From Streptomyces tauricus (lineage in GTDB: Bacteria > Actinomycetota > Actinomycetes > Streptomycetales > Streptomycetaceae): a DNA stretch of 64,000 bases. How positions within the stretch are numbered: position 1 is the first letter of the stretch; every line of letters starts with the position of its first letter. Both the position numbers and the translations under genes were made by a program. Shown piece after piece: positions 7,769 to 16,575 of this stretch. The notes under the pieces are model-generated. The model did no database searches. It was given only the letters and a program-made list of their open reading frames with translations, and had not been told where the DNA came from. The DNA lies in NCBI RefSeq assembly GCF_014650955.1, contig NZ_BMVY01000003.1:186001-250000 (forward strand), written 5' to 3'.

Positions 7769-8563
7769 TCAGAGCCGTCCCGCCTCCACGATCCGGCGCA
7801 GAAAGCGCCGGGTGCGCTCCTCCTGTGGCTCGCCGAAGACCTCCTCGGCCGTGCCGCGCTCCAGTACGACCCCGCCGTCGAGGAAGCAGACCTGGTCCGC
7901 GACATCCCGGGCGAAGCCCATCTCGTGCGTGGCCAGCACCATGGTCATGCCCTCTTCCTTCAAGTCCCGGACGACGTTCAGGACCTCACCCACCAGCTCC
8001 GGGTCGAGGGCGGCCGTGACCTCGTCGAGAAGCAGCAGCCGGGGGCGTACGGCCAGGGCGCGGACGATCGCGGCCCGTTGCTGCTGGCCGCCGCTCAGCC
8101 GGTCCGGGTACTCGTCGGCCTTGGCACCCAGCCCCAGCCGGTCGAGCAGCTCACGGGCACGCGCCTCGGCCTCCGCCCGCCCCGTGCCGTGCACGCGCCG
8201 CGGGGCGAGCGTGATGTTCTCCAGGACGGTCATGTGCGGGAAGAGGTTGTACGCCTGGAAGACCACGCCGATCCGGCGGCGCACGGCGTCCTGGTCGGCC
8301 CTCGGGTCGGTGATCTCCTCGTCGTCCAGCCAGATGGCGCCGTCGTCGATCTCCTCCAGGAGGTTCGCGCAGCGCAGCAGCGTGGACTTGCCGGAGCCGG
8401 AGGCCCCGATCAGCGCCGTCACCGTGTGCGGAGCGACCTCCAGGTCGACGTCACGCAGGACGACCGCACCGCCGAAGGTCTTGCGGACGGCCTCCATACG
8501 CAGCACGGGACGCGGCCCCGGTGCCGCGGAGTCCGTGGTCGTCCCGCCGTCCGGCCCGCTCAT
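7769..8563 (-). CDS. Polar amino acid ABC transporter ATP-binding protein
   Basis: A 264-residue ATPase of the GlnQ/HisP type that powers uptake of polar amino acids. Walker A GASGSGKS is at residues 53-60, signature LSGGQQQR at 156-163, Walker B LLLLDE near 176 and the switch His in ATHEMGFA. The stretch PHMTVLENITLAP is typical for this subfamily. The ATG at 8563 has a strong ribosome site (GGGAGGAAG) and overlaps the permease stop codon (ATGA), so translation is coupled. It is the last gene of a binding protein, permease, ATPase operon. The substrate cannot be told from the ATPase. Confidence 0.93.
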   Translation of the reverse strand: MSGPDGGTTTDSAAPGPRPVLRMEAVRKTFGGAVVLRDVDLEVAPHTVTALIGASGSGKSTLLRCANLLEEIDDGAIWLDDEEITDPRADQDAVRRRIGVVFQAYNLFPHMTVLENITLAPRRVHGTGRAEAEARARELLDRLGLGAKADEYPDRLSGGQQQRAAIVRALAVRPRLLLLDEVTAALDPELVGEVLNVVRDLKEEGMTMVLATHEMGFARDVADQVCFLDGGVVLERGTAEEVFGEPQEERTRRFLRRIVEAGRL

Positions 8564-9474
8564 ATGCTTCCTCCCTGTGCTCGCCGGCGGTCCATCCGCG
8601 CCGTGATCCAGTCCGTGAGACGGGCCATCGGAATGGTCAGCGCGACGAAGACGAGTCCCGCGACGATGTACGGCGTGTAGTTGAGACTGCGGCCCACGAT
8701 GATGTCCGCGGCGCGCACGGCGTCGACCGCGCCGCCGATCGAGACGAGCCCGGTGTCCTTCTGCAGGGACACCAGGTCGTTGAGGAGCGGCGGCACCTGA
8801 CGGCGTACCGCCTGGGGGAGGACCACGTACCGCAGTGCCTGACGGTTGCTCAGCCCGAGCGAGCGTGCCGCGGCGCGCTGCGAGGGGTGGACCGACTCGA
8901 TGCCGGCGCGGAACACCTCGGCGACATACGCGGAGTACGTCAGTGTGAGCGCCGTGCCGCCCAGCAGCACCGGATCCACCGTGATGCCCTGCAACCGCAG
9001 CGCGGGCACCCCCAGCACCACGATCATCAAATTGATGATCAGCGGCAGGCCACGGAAGAAGTCGGTGTACGCGGCGGCCAGCGCCCGCAGCGGGAAGAAC
9101 ACCGGGCCGCGCAGGGTACGGGCGACGGCGATCAGCATGCCGAGGACGAGGACCGCCGCGCCGCACACCGACAGCAGCCGGACGTTCAGCCACAGACCTT
9201 CGAGGACCTTGGGAAGCGCCTCACGCGCGTACTGGGCGTCGAAGAACGTCTCCCTGGTGCGCGGCCAGCCGGGCGCGTTGACGACGACGAGGTAGAGGAC
9301 GACGCCCGTCACCAGGGTGGAGAGCGCGCCGAGCGCCGTCGCGCGCCGGGCACGGGAGCGTTTGTGGCGTTCCCGCTCGATCCGCCGCCGCGAAGGGACG
9401 TACGGATCGTGCGCGTCCTTGTCGGCGGGGTCCTCGGCGGGTTCCCCGCCCGACTCCTCCTTCGCGAAGGTCAC
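8560..9474 (-). CDS. Polar amino acid ABC transporter permease
   Basis: A 304-residue permease. A charged cytosolic N terminus of about 70 residues precedes the membrane part, which starts at RATALGALSTLVTGVVLYLVVV. The HisM/GlnP-type core includes YTDFFRGLPLIINLMIVV and the EAA loop SQRAAARSLGLSNRQALRYV, where the ATPase docks. GTG at 9474 overlaps the stop of the binding-protein gene (GTGA), so initiation is translationally coupled. Only one permease gene is present, so the channel is probably a homodimer. Confidence 0.9.
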   Translation of the reverse strand: MTFAKEESGGEPAEDPADKDAHDPYVPSRRRIERERHKRSRARRATALGALSTLVTGVVLYLVVVNAPGWPRTRETFFDAQYAREALPKVLEGLWLNVRLLSVCGAAVLVLGMLIAVARTLRGPVFFPLRALAAAYTDFFRGLPLIINLMIVVLGVPALRLQGITVDPVLLGGTALTLTYSAYVAEVFRAGIESVHPSQRAAARSLGLSNRQALRYVVLPQAVRRQVPPLLNDLVSLQKDTGLVSIGGAVDAVRAADIIVGRSLNYTPYIVAGLVFVALTIPMARLTDWITARMDRRRAQGGSI

Positions 9475-10346
9475 TTGAGCACCGGCGCGTCCACGGCGTC
9501 GGACAGCCACTGCTTCTCGATGGCGGCGAGGGAGCCGTCCTCGCGCAGGGCGTCCACCGCGTCGGTCACACACGATGTGAGCGCACTGCCCTTGTCCAGG
9601 ACGAGCCCGAACTGCTCCGGTGTGCCGCCCTGGTTCTCGAACTGCCCGACGATCGTCGCGTCCGTGACCTCGGCCGCGGTGATGTAGAAGGCGGTCGGCA
9701 GGTCGACCACGATGGCGTCCACCTGCCCGTTCCTCAGCGCGGACTTGGCCTGGTCGTTCTTCGCGTACGCGGCCGGATCCTCCTTCGGCTTCACCACGTC
9801 GTTGATGTAGTCGAGGCTGGTCGTGCCGACCTGGGCGCCCAGTTCGACGTCCTTCAGATCGGCGACGCTCTTCGCCCCGGCGGCCTTCGAGCCCTTCAGC
9901 GCGACGACCGCCTGGCGCACGTCGTAGTAGCCGGACGAGAAATCGACGGCCTTCTTGCGCTCGTCGCTGATCGACACCTGGTTGATGTCGAAGTCGAAGG
10001 TCTTCTCGCCGGGAGCGAAGGCCTTGTTGAAGGGCACGCTCTGCCAGACGACATCGCCCTTGTCGTAGCCGAGTTGCTTCGCCACGGCGTACGCGACGGC
10101 CGACTCGAAGCCTTCGCCGCCGGCCGGCTTGCCGTCCTTGAACCACGGTTCGTACGCGGGCTCGTCCGTCGCGATCGTCAGCTTCCCGGAGACCTCGGTG
10201 GCCAGGGCGCCCTTGGCGCACGACGCGGGGGAGGACTGGTCGGCGGCCTTGTCCTCGGACTGCGGCGCACAGCCGGCGGCGACGGCGAGCAGAGCGACGG
10301 TGGCGGAGGTGAGAGCTCCGCGCAGGGTGCTGCGAGCAGGATGCAT
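9471..10346 (-). CDS. Amino acid ABC transporter substrate-binding lipoprotein
   Basis: A 291-residue extracellular binding protein of family 3 (SBP_bac_3). The N terminus has Arg residues, a hydrophobic stretch and an AAGC lipobox (ALLAVAAGCAPQ), so it should be lipid-anchored. Core motifs are LTIATDEPAYEPW, GFESAVAYAVAKQLG, FDFDINQVSISDERKKAVDFS and LGAQVGTTSLDYI. The ATG at 10346 gives a compact signal peptide; an ATG at 10406 is possible, but neither has a good ribosome site. The first gene of the transporter operon, it overlaps the permease by four bases. Ligand could be a polar or acidic amino acid; not determinable here. Confidence 0.9.
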   Translation of the reverse strand: MHPARSTLRGALTSATVALLAVAAGCAPQSEDKAADQSSPASCAKGALATEVSGKLTIATDEPAYEPWFKDGKPAGGEGFESAVAYAVAKQLGYDKGDVVWQSVPFNKAFAPGEKTFDFDINQVSISDERKKAVDFSSGYYDVRQAVVALKGSKAAGAKSVADLKDVELGAQVGTTSLDYINDVVKPKEDPAAYAKNDQAKSALRNGQVDAIVVDLPTAFYITAAEVTDATIVGQFENQGGTPEQFGLVLDKGSALTSCVTDAVDALREDGSLAAIEKQWLSDAVDAPVLK

Positions 10347-10781
10347 GGCGGGAGAGTGACAGGACGCGGGCCTGGCTGTCGAGGTCGCGGCGACAACCGT
10401 CCGCATAGTGGGAACGGGTGTTGCAGTGCTGTGAACTGGGGCGACAGCGACGGGTGTTCTCGACGCGGCGCCCGGGGCGGTGGCCGCCGGACGTCGGCCA
10501 CCGCTGCCGGGCGGGGCCGCCGGCCGAGGGCGGGGAACGAAGGGCCGGCGACCCGTCCGGCGCAGGAGCCGTCATCCTGTGCGGGACTGCTCCCAGTGGA
10601 CAGCGTGCGCTCGAGCGCGGGGAGCGCACGCGGGGCACCGGAGTGAGCGCTCTGTTCACACGGGGCACGCGAGGCGTCGGCGCGTGCCCCCGGTCCTGGT
10701 TGCGGTCGCGTGTGATCCGACCGCGGACCCGGGCCGGGCACGCGGTTCCCCGCGCGCCCTCAGGGCGCGGGGCGCGGATGC
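10347..10781. other. Hairpin-rich intergenic region
   Basis: There is no convincing gene in this 435-bp gap. It holds several perfect stems: GCGGTGGCCG/CGGCCACCGC (10477-10504) and GGGGCACGCG/CGCGTGCCCC (10662-10690). A third, CCCCGCGCGCCC paired with GGGCGCGGGG at 10748-10773, lies behind the metallo-hydrolase stop, is probably its terminator, and looks like a diverged member of the GTTCCCCGCGCCCC repeat family. The amino acid transporter promoter must lie in the left part, but I see no clear -35/-10 pair. Confidence 0.55.
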
Positions 10782-11438
10782 CTACCAGCCGCGGGCGCGC
10801 CACTCCGGCAGGTGGGGCCGCTCGGCGCCCAGGGAGGTGTCGTTGCCGTGGCCCGGGTACACCCAGGTCTCGTCGGGCAGAGCGCCGAAGATCTTCGTCT
10901 CGACATCGTCGATCAGACTGGCGAAGGCCTTCGGATCCTTACGTGTGTTGCCCACACCACCCGGGAAGAGACAGTCCCCCGTGAACACATGAGGGTGGCC
11001 GTGCGGGTCGTCGTAGACCAGCGCGATCGAGCCGGGGGTGTGGCCCACCAGATGGCGCGCGGTCAGCTCCACGTGCCCCACCCGGATCGTGTCGCCGTCC
11101 CCGACCGGTACGTCCGTCGGCACGGGGATGCCGTCGACGTCGTCCCGTCCCGCGTACGTACGCGCGCCCGTGGCCTCCACGACCTCGGCGAGGGCCTGCC
11201 AGTGGTCGCCGTGCTGATGCGTGGTCACGACGGAGGCGATTCCGTCGGCGCCGATCAGGGTGAGCAGGGTGCCGGCGTCGTTCGCCGCGTCGATCAGCAG
11301 CTGCTCGTCCGTGGCCCGACAGCGCAGCACATAGGCGTTGTTGTCCATCGGGCCGACCGCGACCTTGGAGATCATCAGGTCCCGCAGCTCGTGCACATCC
11401 GCAGGGCCGCCGACCCTCACCGCTCCGCTGTACGTCAT
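10782..11438 (-). CDS. Metallo-beta-lactamase fold hydrolase (glyoxalase II-like)
   Basis: A 218-residue cytosolic hydrolase. The zinc-binding THQHGDH motif is at residues 73-79. Further ligands are in RHLVGHTPGSIAL, in FTGDCLFPGGVGNT and in the terminal VYPGHGNDTSLGAE. The arrangement is that of hydroxyacylglutathione-hydrolase-like proteins; in an actinomycete a mycothiol or other thioester substrate is more likely than glutathione. The ATG at 11438 is close to the end of the next gene (10 bp), so it may be cotranscribed with the MDMPI-like gene, which would fit a thiol-linked detoxification pair. Substrate is inference. Confidence 0.88.
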   Translation of the reverse strand: MTYSGAVRVGGPADVHELRDLMISKVAVGPMDNNAYVLRCRATDEQLLIDAANDAGTLLTLIGADGIASVVTTHQHGDHWQALAEVVEATGARTYAGRDDVDGIPVPTDVPVGDGDTIRVGHVELTARHLVGHTPGSIALVYDDPHGHPHVFTGDCLFPGGVGNTRKDPKAFASLIDDVETKIFGALPDETWVYPGHGNDTSLGAERPHLPEWRARGW

Positions 11439-11448
11439 ACCGCTCAGC

Positions 11449-12147
11449 CTATAGCGGGGGCAGTACGGGAAGCGGTCCGCCCTCGACGTGCAGATCCGCC
11501 CCGTCCCGGCGTCCGGCGAGCCAGCCGAGCAGGGCGGGTGCGGGACCCGTCACGGTGACCTCGGGGGCGTTCCCGGCGTCTGCTGAGTCGCGTCCCGTGC
11601 TCCACGCGCGCGTGCCGTCCGTGACGCGTGCGGAGGGGACCTCGGGGTGCCCGGCGAAGCGGTCCGCGAGGAAGGCGACCTCCCGCTCCACGAACTCCTC
11701 CGGCAGGTCCTCCAGCTCGTAGCCGATCCCCAGGTCCACCCGGTGCAGCTCGACCTCGGCCCACCGCCGGAACGGCACCCGGGCCGCCGCGTCGGTGACC
11801 CCGTTGCGCAGCTCCACGGTCCGCGACCAGTCGGCGGGCGCGGCCCCGGTCTCCTGGAAGCGGGCCGCGCTGTCGCGCAGGTCGGTGAGCTGGGTCTTCA
11901 GAGGTCTGGGGGCATCCCGCTCGATGTCGGCGTCCCGGGCGTCCCCGGAGGAATACATCGGCCGGCCCTCCAGGACGTTCACCAGGGCGTCCGCGTTGCG
12001 GGCGAGATGAGCCAGGACGTGTCCGCGGCTCCAGCCGGGCAGCCGTGACGGTTCGGTCACATCGGCGTTGTCCAGTTCGGCGACTGCGCTGAGCAGCCGT
12101 TCGGTCGCGTCACGTACAGACGCCAGGTCGCGCACATGATCGTTCAT
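11449..12147 (-). CDS. Mycothiol-dependent maleylpyruvate isomerase family protein
   Basis: A 232-residue protein of the DinB/MDMPI type. The N-terminal four-helix bundle contains [20 protein letters not shown], with the His pair used for metal binding. A later His comes in [19 protein letters not shown]. The C terminus ([19 protein letters not shown]) is the small MDMPI C-terminal domain. Members use mycothiol in isomerisation or S-transfer reactions. ATG at 12147 is preferred to the longer frame, which would run into the palindrome and promoter area shared with uvrA. No clear ribosome site is present. Confidence 0.87.
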   Translation of the reverse strand: MNDHVRDLASVRDATERLLSAVAELDNADVTEPSRLPGWSRGHVLAHLARNADALVNVLEGRPMYSSGDARDADIERDAPRPLKTQLTDLRDSAARFQETGAAPADWSRTVELRNGVTDAAARVPFRRWAEVELHRVDLGIGYELEDLPEEFVEREVAFLADRFAGHPEVPSARVTDGTRAWSTGRDSADAGNAPEVTVTGPAPALLGWLAGRRDGADLHVEGGPLPVLPPL

Positions 12148-12185
12148 GCGTCCGACGATAGCTCCGCCACACGTTCGGGTGAAGG

Positions 12186-12204
12186 TTGCGGACGACGTCC
12201 GCAA
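12186..12204. promoter_or_regulatory. Perfect palindrome between mdmpi-like gene and uvrA
   Basis: TTGCGGACGACGTCCGCAA is an 8+3+8 perfect inverted repeat located 39 bp from the mdmpi start and 170 bp from uvrA. A short stem with a 3-base centre is more like a protein-binding site than a terminator. The regulator is unknown. Confidence 0.5.
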
Positions 12205-12282
12205 ATCGAATGTGCGTGCTATAAGGTCGGAGGCGGCGCCGGGCATTCTTGGAAGCCCGGGATTGTTCTCATCGAGGCGAAC

Positions 12283-12315
12283 CGAACCGGCGTTGTCAGT
12301 GGCTCCCCCTAGTCT
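12283..12315 (+). promoter_or_regulatory. Possible SOS box and promoter of uvrA
   Basis: CGAAC-CGGC-GTTGT (12283-12296) matches the actinobacterial LexA consensus CGAAC-N4-GTTCG in the first half and three bases of the second. TAGTCT at 12310-12315 is a reasonable -10 element. LexA control of uvrA is known in bacteria, so the site is plausible but imperfect. Confidence 0.35.
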
Positions 12316-12373
12316 GAGAAAAGACGCGGGGCCTCGGCCCTGTCACTTCTCTCTAGAAAGGTGCGGACCCGGC

Positions 12374-15300
12374 GTGGCCGACCGTCTCATCGTCCGTGGA
12401 GCGCGCGAGCACAACCTGAAGAATGTCTCGCTCGACCTTCCGCGCGACTCGCTCATCGTCTTCACGGGCCTGTCGGGGTCGGGCAAGTCCTCGCTGGCCT
12501 TCGACACGATCTTCGCCGAGGGACAGCGGCGCTACGTGGAGTCCCTGTCCTCGTACGCCCGGCAGTTCCTCGGCCAGATGGACAAGCCGGACGTCGACTT
12601 CATCGAGGGTCTCTCCCCGGCTGTCTCCATCGACCAGAAGTCGACCTCGCGCAACCCGCGCTCGACGGTCGGCACCATCACCGAGGTCTACGACTACCTG
12701 CGTCTGCTCTTCGCGCGCATCGGCAAGCCGCACTGTCCCGAGTGCGGCCGCCCCATCTCGCGCCAGTCGCCGCAGGCCATCGTCGACAAGGTCCTGGAGC
12801 TTCCGCAGGGCAGCCGTTTCCAGGTGCTCTCGCCGCTGGTGCGCGAGCGCAAGGGAGAGTTCGTCGACCTCTTCGCCGACCTCCAGACCAAGGGCTACAG
12901 CAGGGCCCGGGTCGACGGCGAGACGATCCAGCTCACCGAGCCGCCCACGCTGAAGAAGCAGGAGAAGCACACCATCGAGGTGGTCATCGACCGCCTCACG
13001 GTCAAGGAGGGCGCCAAGCGCCGCCTGACCGACTCCGTGGAGACCGCGCTCGGCCTCTCCGGCGGCATGGTCGTGCTCGACTTCGTCGACCTCCCGGCCG
13101 ACGACCCCGAGCGCGAGCGCATGTACTCGGAGCACCTGTACTGCGCGTACGACGACCTGTCCTTCGAGGAGATGGAGCCCCGCTCCTTCTCCTTCAACTC
13201 GCCCTTCGGCGCCTGCCCGGAGTGCTCGGGCATCGGCACCCGCATGGAGGTCGACGCCGAGCTGATCGTCCCGGACGAGGACAAGTCGCTCGACGAGGGC
13301 GCCATCCACCCCTGGTCGCACGGGCACACCAAGGACTACTTCGCGCGCCTGATCGGAGCCCTCGCGGACGCGCTGGGATTCCGGACCGACATCCCCTTCG
13401 CCGGTCTCCCGCAGCGCGCCAAGAAGGCCCTCCTGTACGGGCACAAGACACAGATCGAGGTCCGCTACCGCAACCGGTACGGCAGGGAGCGCGTGTACAC
13501 CACGCCCTTCGAAGGTGCCGTCCCCTTCGTGAAGCGCCGGCACAGCGAGGCCGAGAGCGACACGAGCCGCGAGCGCTTCGAGGGCTACATGCGCGAGGTG
13601 CCCTGCCCCACCTGTGAGGGCACGCGCCTCAAGCCGGTCGTCCTCGCGGTCACGGTCATGGAGAAGTCCATCGCCGAGGTCTCCGCCATGTCCATCAGCG
13701 ACTGCGCGGACTTCCTGGGCAAGCTGAGGCTCGACGCGCGCGACAAGAAGATCGCCGAGCGCGTCCTGAAGGAGGTCAACGAACGGCTGCGGTTCCTGGT
13801 CGACGTCGGCCTCGACTACCTGTCGCTGAACCGCGCGGCGGGCACCCTCTCCGGCGGCGAGGCCCAGCGCATCCGGCTGGCCACCCAGATCGGCTCCGGC
13901 CTCGTGGGCGTCCTGTACGTCCTCGACGAGCCCTCCATCGGACTGCACCAGCGGGACAACCACCGCCTCATCGAGACCCTGGTCCGGCTGCGCGACATGG
14001 GCAACACGCTCATCGTCGTCGAGCACGACGAGGACACCATCAAGGTCGCCGACTGGATCGTCGACATCGGTCCCGGCGCGGGCGAGCACGGCGGCCATGT
14101 CGTGCACAGCGGCTCCCTGAAGGAGCTCCTCGCCAACGAGGAGTCGCAGACCGGTCAGTACCTGTCCGGCAAGAAGGCCATCCCGCTGCCCGACGTCCGG
14201 CGCCCGCGCGACCCCTCCCGGCAGCTCACGGTGCACGGCGCCCGCGAGAACAACCTCCGGGACATCGACGTGTCGTTCCCGCTGGGCATCCTCACGGCCG
14301 TCACGGGGGTCTCGGGCTCCGGCAAGTCGACGCTGGTCAACGACATCCTGTACACGCACCTGGCCCGCGAGCTGAACGGCGCCAGGAGCGTGCCCGGCCG
14401 CCACACGCGCGTGGAGGGCGACGACCTCGTCGACAAGGTCGTGCACGTCGACCAGTCGCCGATCGGCCGCACCCCCCGGTCGAACCCGGCGACGTACACC
14501 GGTGTCTTCGACCACGTCCGCAAGCTGTTCGCCGAGACCACCGAGGCGAAGGTCCGCGGCTATCTGCCCGGCCGCTTCTCCTTCAACGTCAAGGGCGGCC
14601 GCTGCGAGAACTGCTCGGGCGACGGCACGATCAAGATCGAGATGAACTTCCTGCCGGACGTGTACGTCCCGTGCGAGGTCTGCCACGGTGCCCGCTACAA
14701 CCGGGAGACCCTGGACGTCCACTTCAAGGGCAAGTCCATCGCCGACGTCCTGAACATGCCGATCGAGGAAGCCATGAACTTCTTCGACGCCGTCCCGGGG
14801 ATCTCCCGTCACCTCAGGACTCTCAACGACGTCGGCCTCGGCTATGTCCGGCTGGGCCAGTCCGCGACGACCCTGTCCGGCGGCGAGGCCCAGCGGGTGA
14901 AGCTCGCCAGCGAGCTCCAGAAGAGGTCCACCGGACGCACGGTGTACGTCCTCGACGAGCCGACCACCGGTCTGCACTTCGAGGACATCAGCAAGCTGCT
15001 CGTCGTGCTGTCCGGGCTGGTCGAAAAGGGCAACACGGTCATCGTCATCGAGCACAACCTCGACGTGATCAAGACCGCCGACTGGGTCGTCGACATGGGC
15101 CCCGAGGGTGGCGCGGGCGGCGGCATCGTCGTCGCCGAGGGCACGCCCGAGGAAGTGGCCGGGGTGTCGACCAGCCACACCGGCAAGTTCCTGCGGGAGG
15201 TCCTGGGCGCCGAGCGCGTCAGCGACGCCTCACCGGCGAAGCCCGTGCGCAAGACCGCCGCGAAGAAGGCCGTGGCGGCCACGGCCACGACGCGGAAGAC

Positions 15301-15460
15301 GGCGACGGCCAAAACCACGACGGCGAAGTCCGCGGCGGCCAAGACCACCACCGCCAGGACCACCGCGGCCAAGGGTGCCGGCGGCGCGGCTGCCAAGAAG
15401 ACGGCTACCGCCAAGAAGGCGACCCCGGCGAAGAAGACGACCCGGGCTCGTAAGGCCTGA
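12374..15460 (+). CDS. uvrA: Excinuclease ABC subunit A
   Basis: DNA-damage sensor of nucleotide excision repair, 1028 residues against about 940-950 for E. coli. Two ABC modules are visible: Walker [10 protein letters not shown] at 32-40 and GVSGSGKST near 645, and signatures LSGGEAQRI near 493 and LSGGEAQRV near 835. Zinc-finger cysteines occur in [25 protein letters not shown] and CENCSGDGT with [10 protein letters not shown]. Residues from about 950 on form a Lys/Ala/Thr tail with repeated AKKTA-like units, resembling histone H1 tails and not needed for the canonical fold. The GTG at 12374 gives the conserved start [14 protein letters not shown]; the longer frame lacks similarity. It ends in a perfect 18-bp hairpin. 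Confidence 0.98.
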   Translation: MADRLIVRGAREHNLKNVSLDLPRDSLIVFTGLSGSGKSSLAFDTIFAEGQRRYVESLSSYARQFLGQMDKPDVDFIEGLSPAVSIDQKSTSRNPRSTVGTITEVYDYLRLLFARIGKPHCPECGRPISRQSPQAIVDKVLELPQGSRFQVLSPLVRERKGEFVDLFADLQTKGYSRARVDGETIQLTEPPTLKKQEKHTIEVVIDRLTVKEGAKRRLTDSVETALGLSGGMVVLDFVDLPADDPERERMYSEHLYCAYDDLSFEEMEPRSFSFNSPFGACPECSGIGTRMEVDAELIVPDEDKSLDEGAIHPWSHGHTKDYFARLIGALADALGFRTDIPFAGLPQRAKKALLYGHKTQIEVRYRNRYGRERVYTTPFEGAVPFVKRRHSEAESDTSRERFEGYMREVPCPTCEGTRLKPVVLAVTVMEKSIAEVSAMSISDCADFLGKLRLDARDKKIAERVLKEVNERLRFLVDVGLDYLSLNRAAGTLSGGEAQRIRLATQIGSGLVGVLYVLDEPSIGLHQRDNHRLIETLVRLRDMGNTLIVVEHDEDTIKVADWIVDIGPGAGEHGGHVVHSGSLKELLANEESQTGQYLSGKKAIPLPDVRRPRDPSRQLTVHGARENNLRDIDVSFPLGILTAVTGVSGSGKSTLVNDILYTHLARELNGARSVPGRHTRVEGDDLVDKVVHVDQSPIGRTPRSNPATYTGVFDHVRKLFAETTEAKVRGYLPGRFSFNVKGGRCENCSGDGTIKIEMNFLPDVYVPCEVCHGARYNRETLDVHFKGKSIADVLNMPIEEAMNFFDAVPGISRHLRTLNDVGLGYVRLGQSATTLSGGEAQRVKLASELQKRSTGRTVYVLDEPTTGLHFEDISKLLVVLSGLVEKGNTVIVIEHNLDVIKTADWVVDMGPEGGAGGGIVVAEGTPEEVAGVSTSHTGKFLREVLGAERVSDASPAKPVRKTAAKKAVAATATTRKTATAKTTTAKSAAAKTTTARTTAAKGAGGAAAKKTATAKKATPAKKTTRARKA

Positions 15461-15502
15461 ACCGGATTCAGGGCCTTGGGGTCCTGTACTTCGTCACCGT
15501 CA

Positions 15503-15542
15503 CGCGCCGCGCCCCACGGGAACCCCCGTGGGGCGCGGCGCG
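15503..15542. terminator. Strong bidirectional terminator uvrA / sugar kinase
   Basis: A perfect 18-bp stem (CGCGCCGCGCCCCACGGG at 15503-15520 and its complement at 15525-15542) with a 4-nt loop. It lies 42 bp behind uvrA and 121 bp behind the oppositely oriented sugar-kinase gene, so it can serve both. Confidence 0.85.
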
Positions 15543-15620
15543 TTGCGGAACCCTGCCGGGCGTGCCGTCCAGGGGGCGGGTCAGTCCGTCGTCTGTCTGC
15601 GGGCCCGTGGTGGCGAGCGA

Positions 15621-15635
15621 GCAGTTCCCCGCGCC
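15621..15635 (+). repeat. Single copy of the dispersed palindromic repeat
   Basis: GCAGTTCCCCGCGCC at 15621-15635, followed by CGCCCC, is one copy of the family behind the sugar-kinase stop, 80 bp from the uvrA/kinase terminator. It has no inverted partner nearby. Confidence 0.7.
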
Positions 15636-15663
15636 CGCCCCTTCGGAGCGCTGCCGAGGTCGC

Positions 15664-16575
15664 TCAGAAGGCGTCCAGTTCATGTGCGTACGGCGGTTCC
15701 GCGCCCGCGCGGGAGCAGGTGATCGCCGCGGCCCGGGCGGCGAACCGCAACAACTCGCCCCAGCCGTCGGCCCCCAGGCCCGCCGGCCCCGCGTCGGACA
15801 GCGCGTCGCGGGCGGCGAGGCCGTGCAGCAGCGCCGCGTTGACCGTGTCGCCCGCGCCGATCGTGTCCACCACGTCGACCGGCTCGCCCGGCACGGAGTA
15901 CTCGCCGCCGTCGCGGGTGAAGGCGGTCAGCCCGTCGCCGCCCCGCGTGATCACGACGGCCGAGGGGCCGGAGGCCAGCCACTCGCGCGGGGATCCGCCC
16001 AGCCAGCGGGCGTCCTCCTCCGACAGCTTGAGCAGTGACACCGAGGGCAGCCAGCTCTTGAACCGGGCCCGATAGGCGTCGGCATCGGGAATGAGGCCCG
16101 CGCGGATGTTCGGATCCAGCGTGGTGAACACGCCCTGGGCGGACGCGCTCCGCATCAGTTCCTCGTACGCGCTCGCGCCCGGTTCCAGGACGAGCGAACA
16201 GGTACCGAAGGAGACGGCCCGCGTCCCGTCGGGGAGCCGGTCGGGCGCCGAGAACAGGCGGTCCGCGGTGCCCTCGACATAGAAGGAGTACCCGGCCGAG
16301 CCGTCCGCGGCGATGGACGCGACGGCCAGGGTCGTGGGTTCGGAGCCCCGCTGCACGGACGACACGTCGACGCCCGCCTCGCGCAGCCCGCCGATCAGGG
16401 CCTCACCGAAGGCGTCGGTCGAGATCCGGGAACAGAAGGCCGTGCGGGAGCCGAGCCGGCCCAGCGCGACCGCCGTGTTGTACGGGCCGCCGCCGCGGCG
16501 CGGGTCGAGTGCGGCGAGCGCGCCCGACTCACTGGGCACCAGGTCGATCAGGGCCTCACCGGCGACGACGATCAC
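15664..16575 (-). CDS. PfkB family carbohydrate kinase
   Basis: A 303-residue ribokinase/fructokinase-type sugar kinase. It opens with VIVVAGEALIDLVPSESG and the PfkB N-terminal GGGPYNTAVALGRLG motif. It closes with the PfkB signature DTIGAGDTVNAALL, in which the Asp is the catalytic base and GAGD the anion hole. The GTG at 16575 overlaps the LacI-regulator stop (GTGA) and has a GAAAGGA ribosome site, so the kinase is translated as the second gene of a regulator-kinase operon. The pair suggests control by the phosphorylated or free sugar; fructokinase activity is a guess from the GEALIDLVP start. Confidence 0.9.
   Translation of the reverse strand: MIVVAGEALIDLVPSESGALAALDPRRGGGPYNTAVALGRLGSRTAFCSRISTDAFGEALIGGLREAGVDVSSVQRGSEPTTLAVASIAADGSAGYSFYVEGTADRLFSAPDRLPDGTRAVSFGTCSLVLEPGASAYEELMRSASAQGVFTTLDPNIRAGLIPDADAYRARFKSWLPSVSLLKLSEEDARWLGGSPREWLASGPSAVVITRGGDGLTAFTRDGGEYSVPGEPVDVVDTIGAGDTVNAALLHGLAARDALSDAGPAGLGADGWGELLRFAARAAAITCSRAGAEPPYAHELDAF

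Noticed and set aside
12353..15178. 941-codon minus-strand frame opposite uvrA
   Set aside because: A typical GC-rich shadow frame (Asp/Val/Leu/Gly repeats); uvrA on the plus strand is certain.
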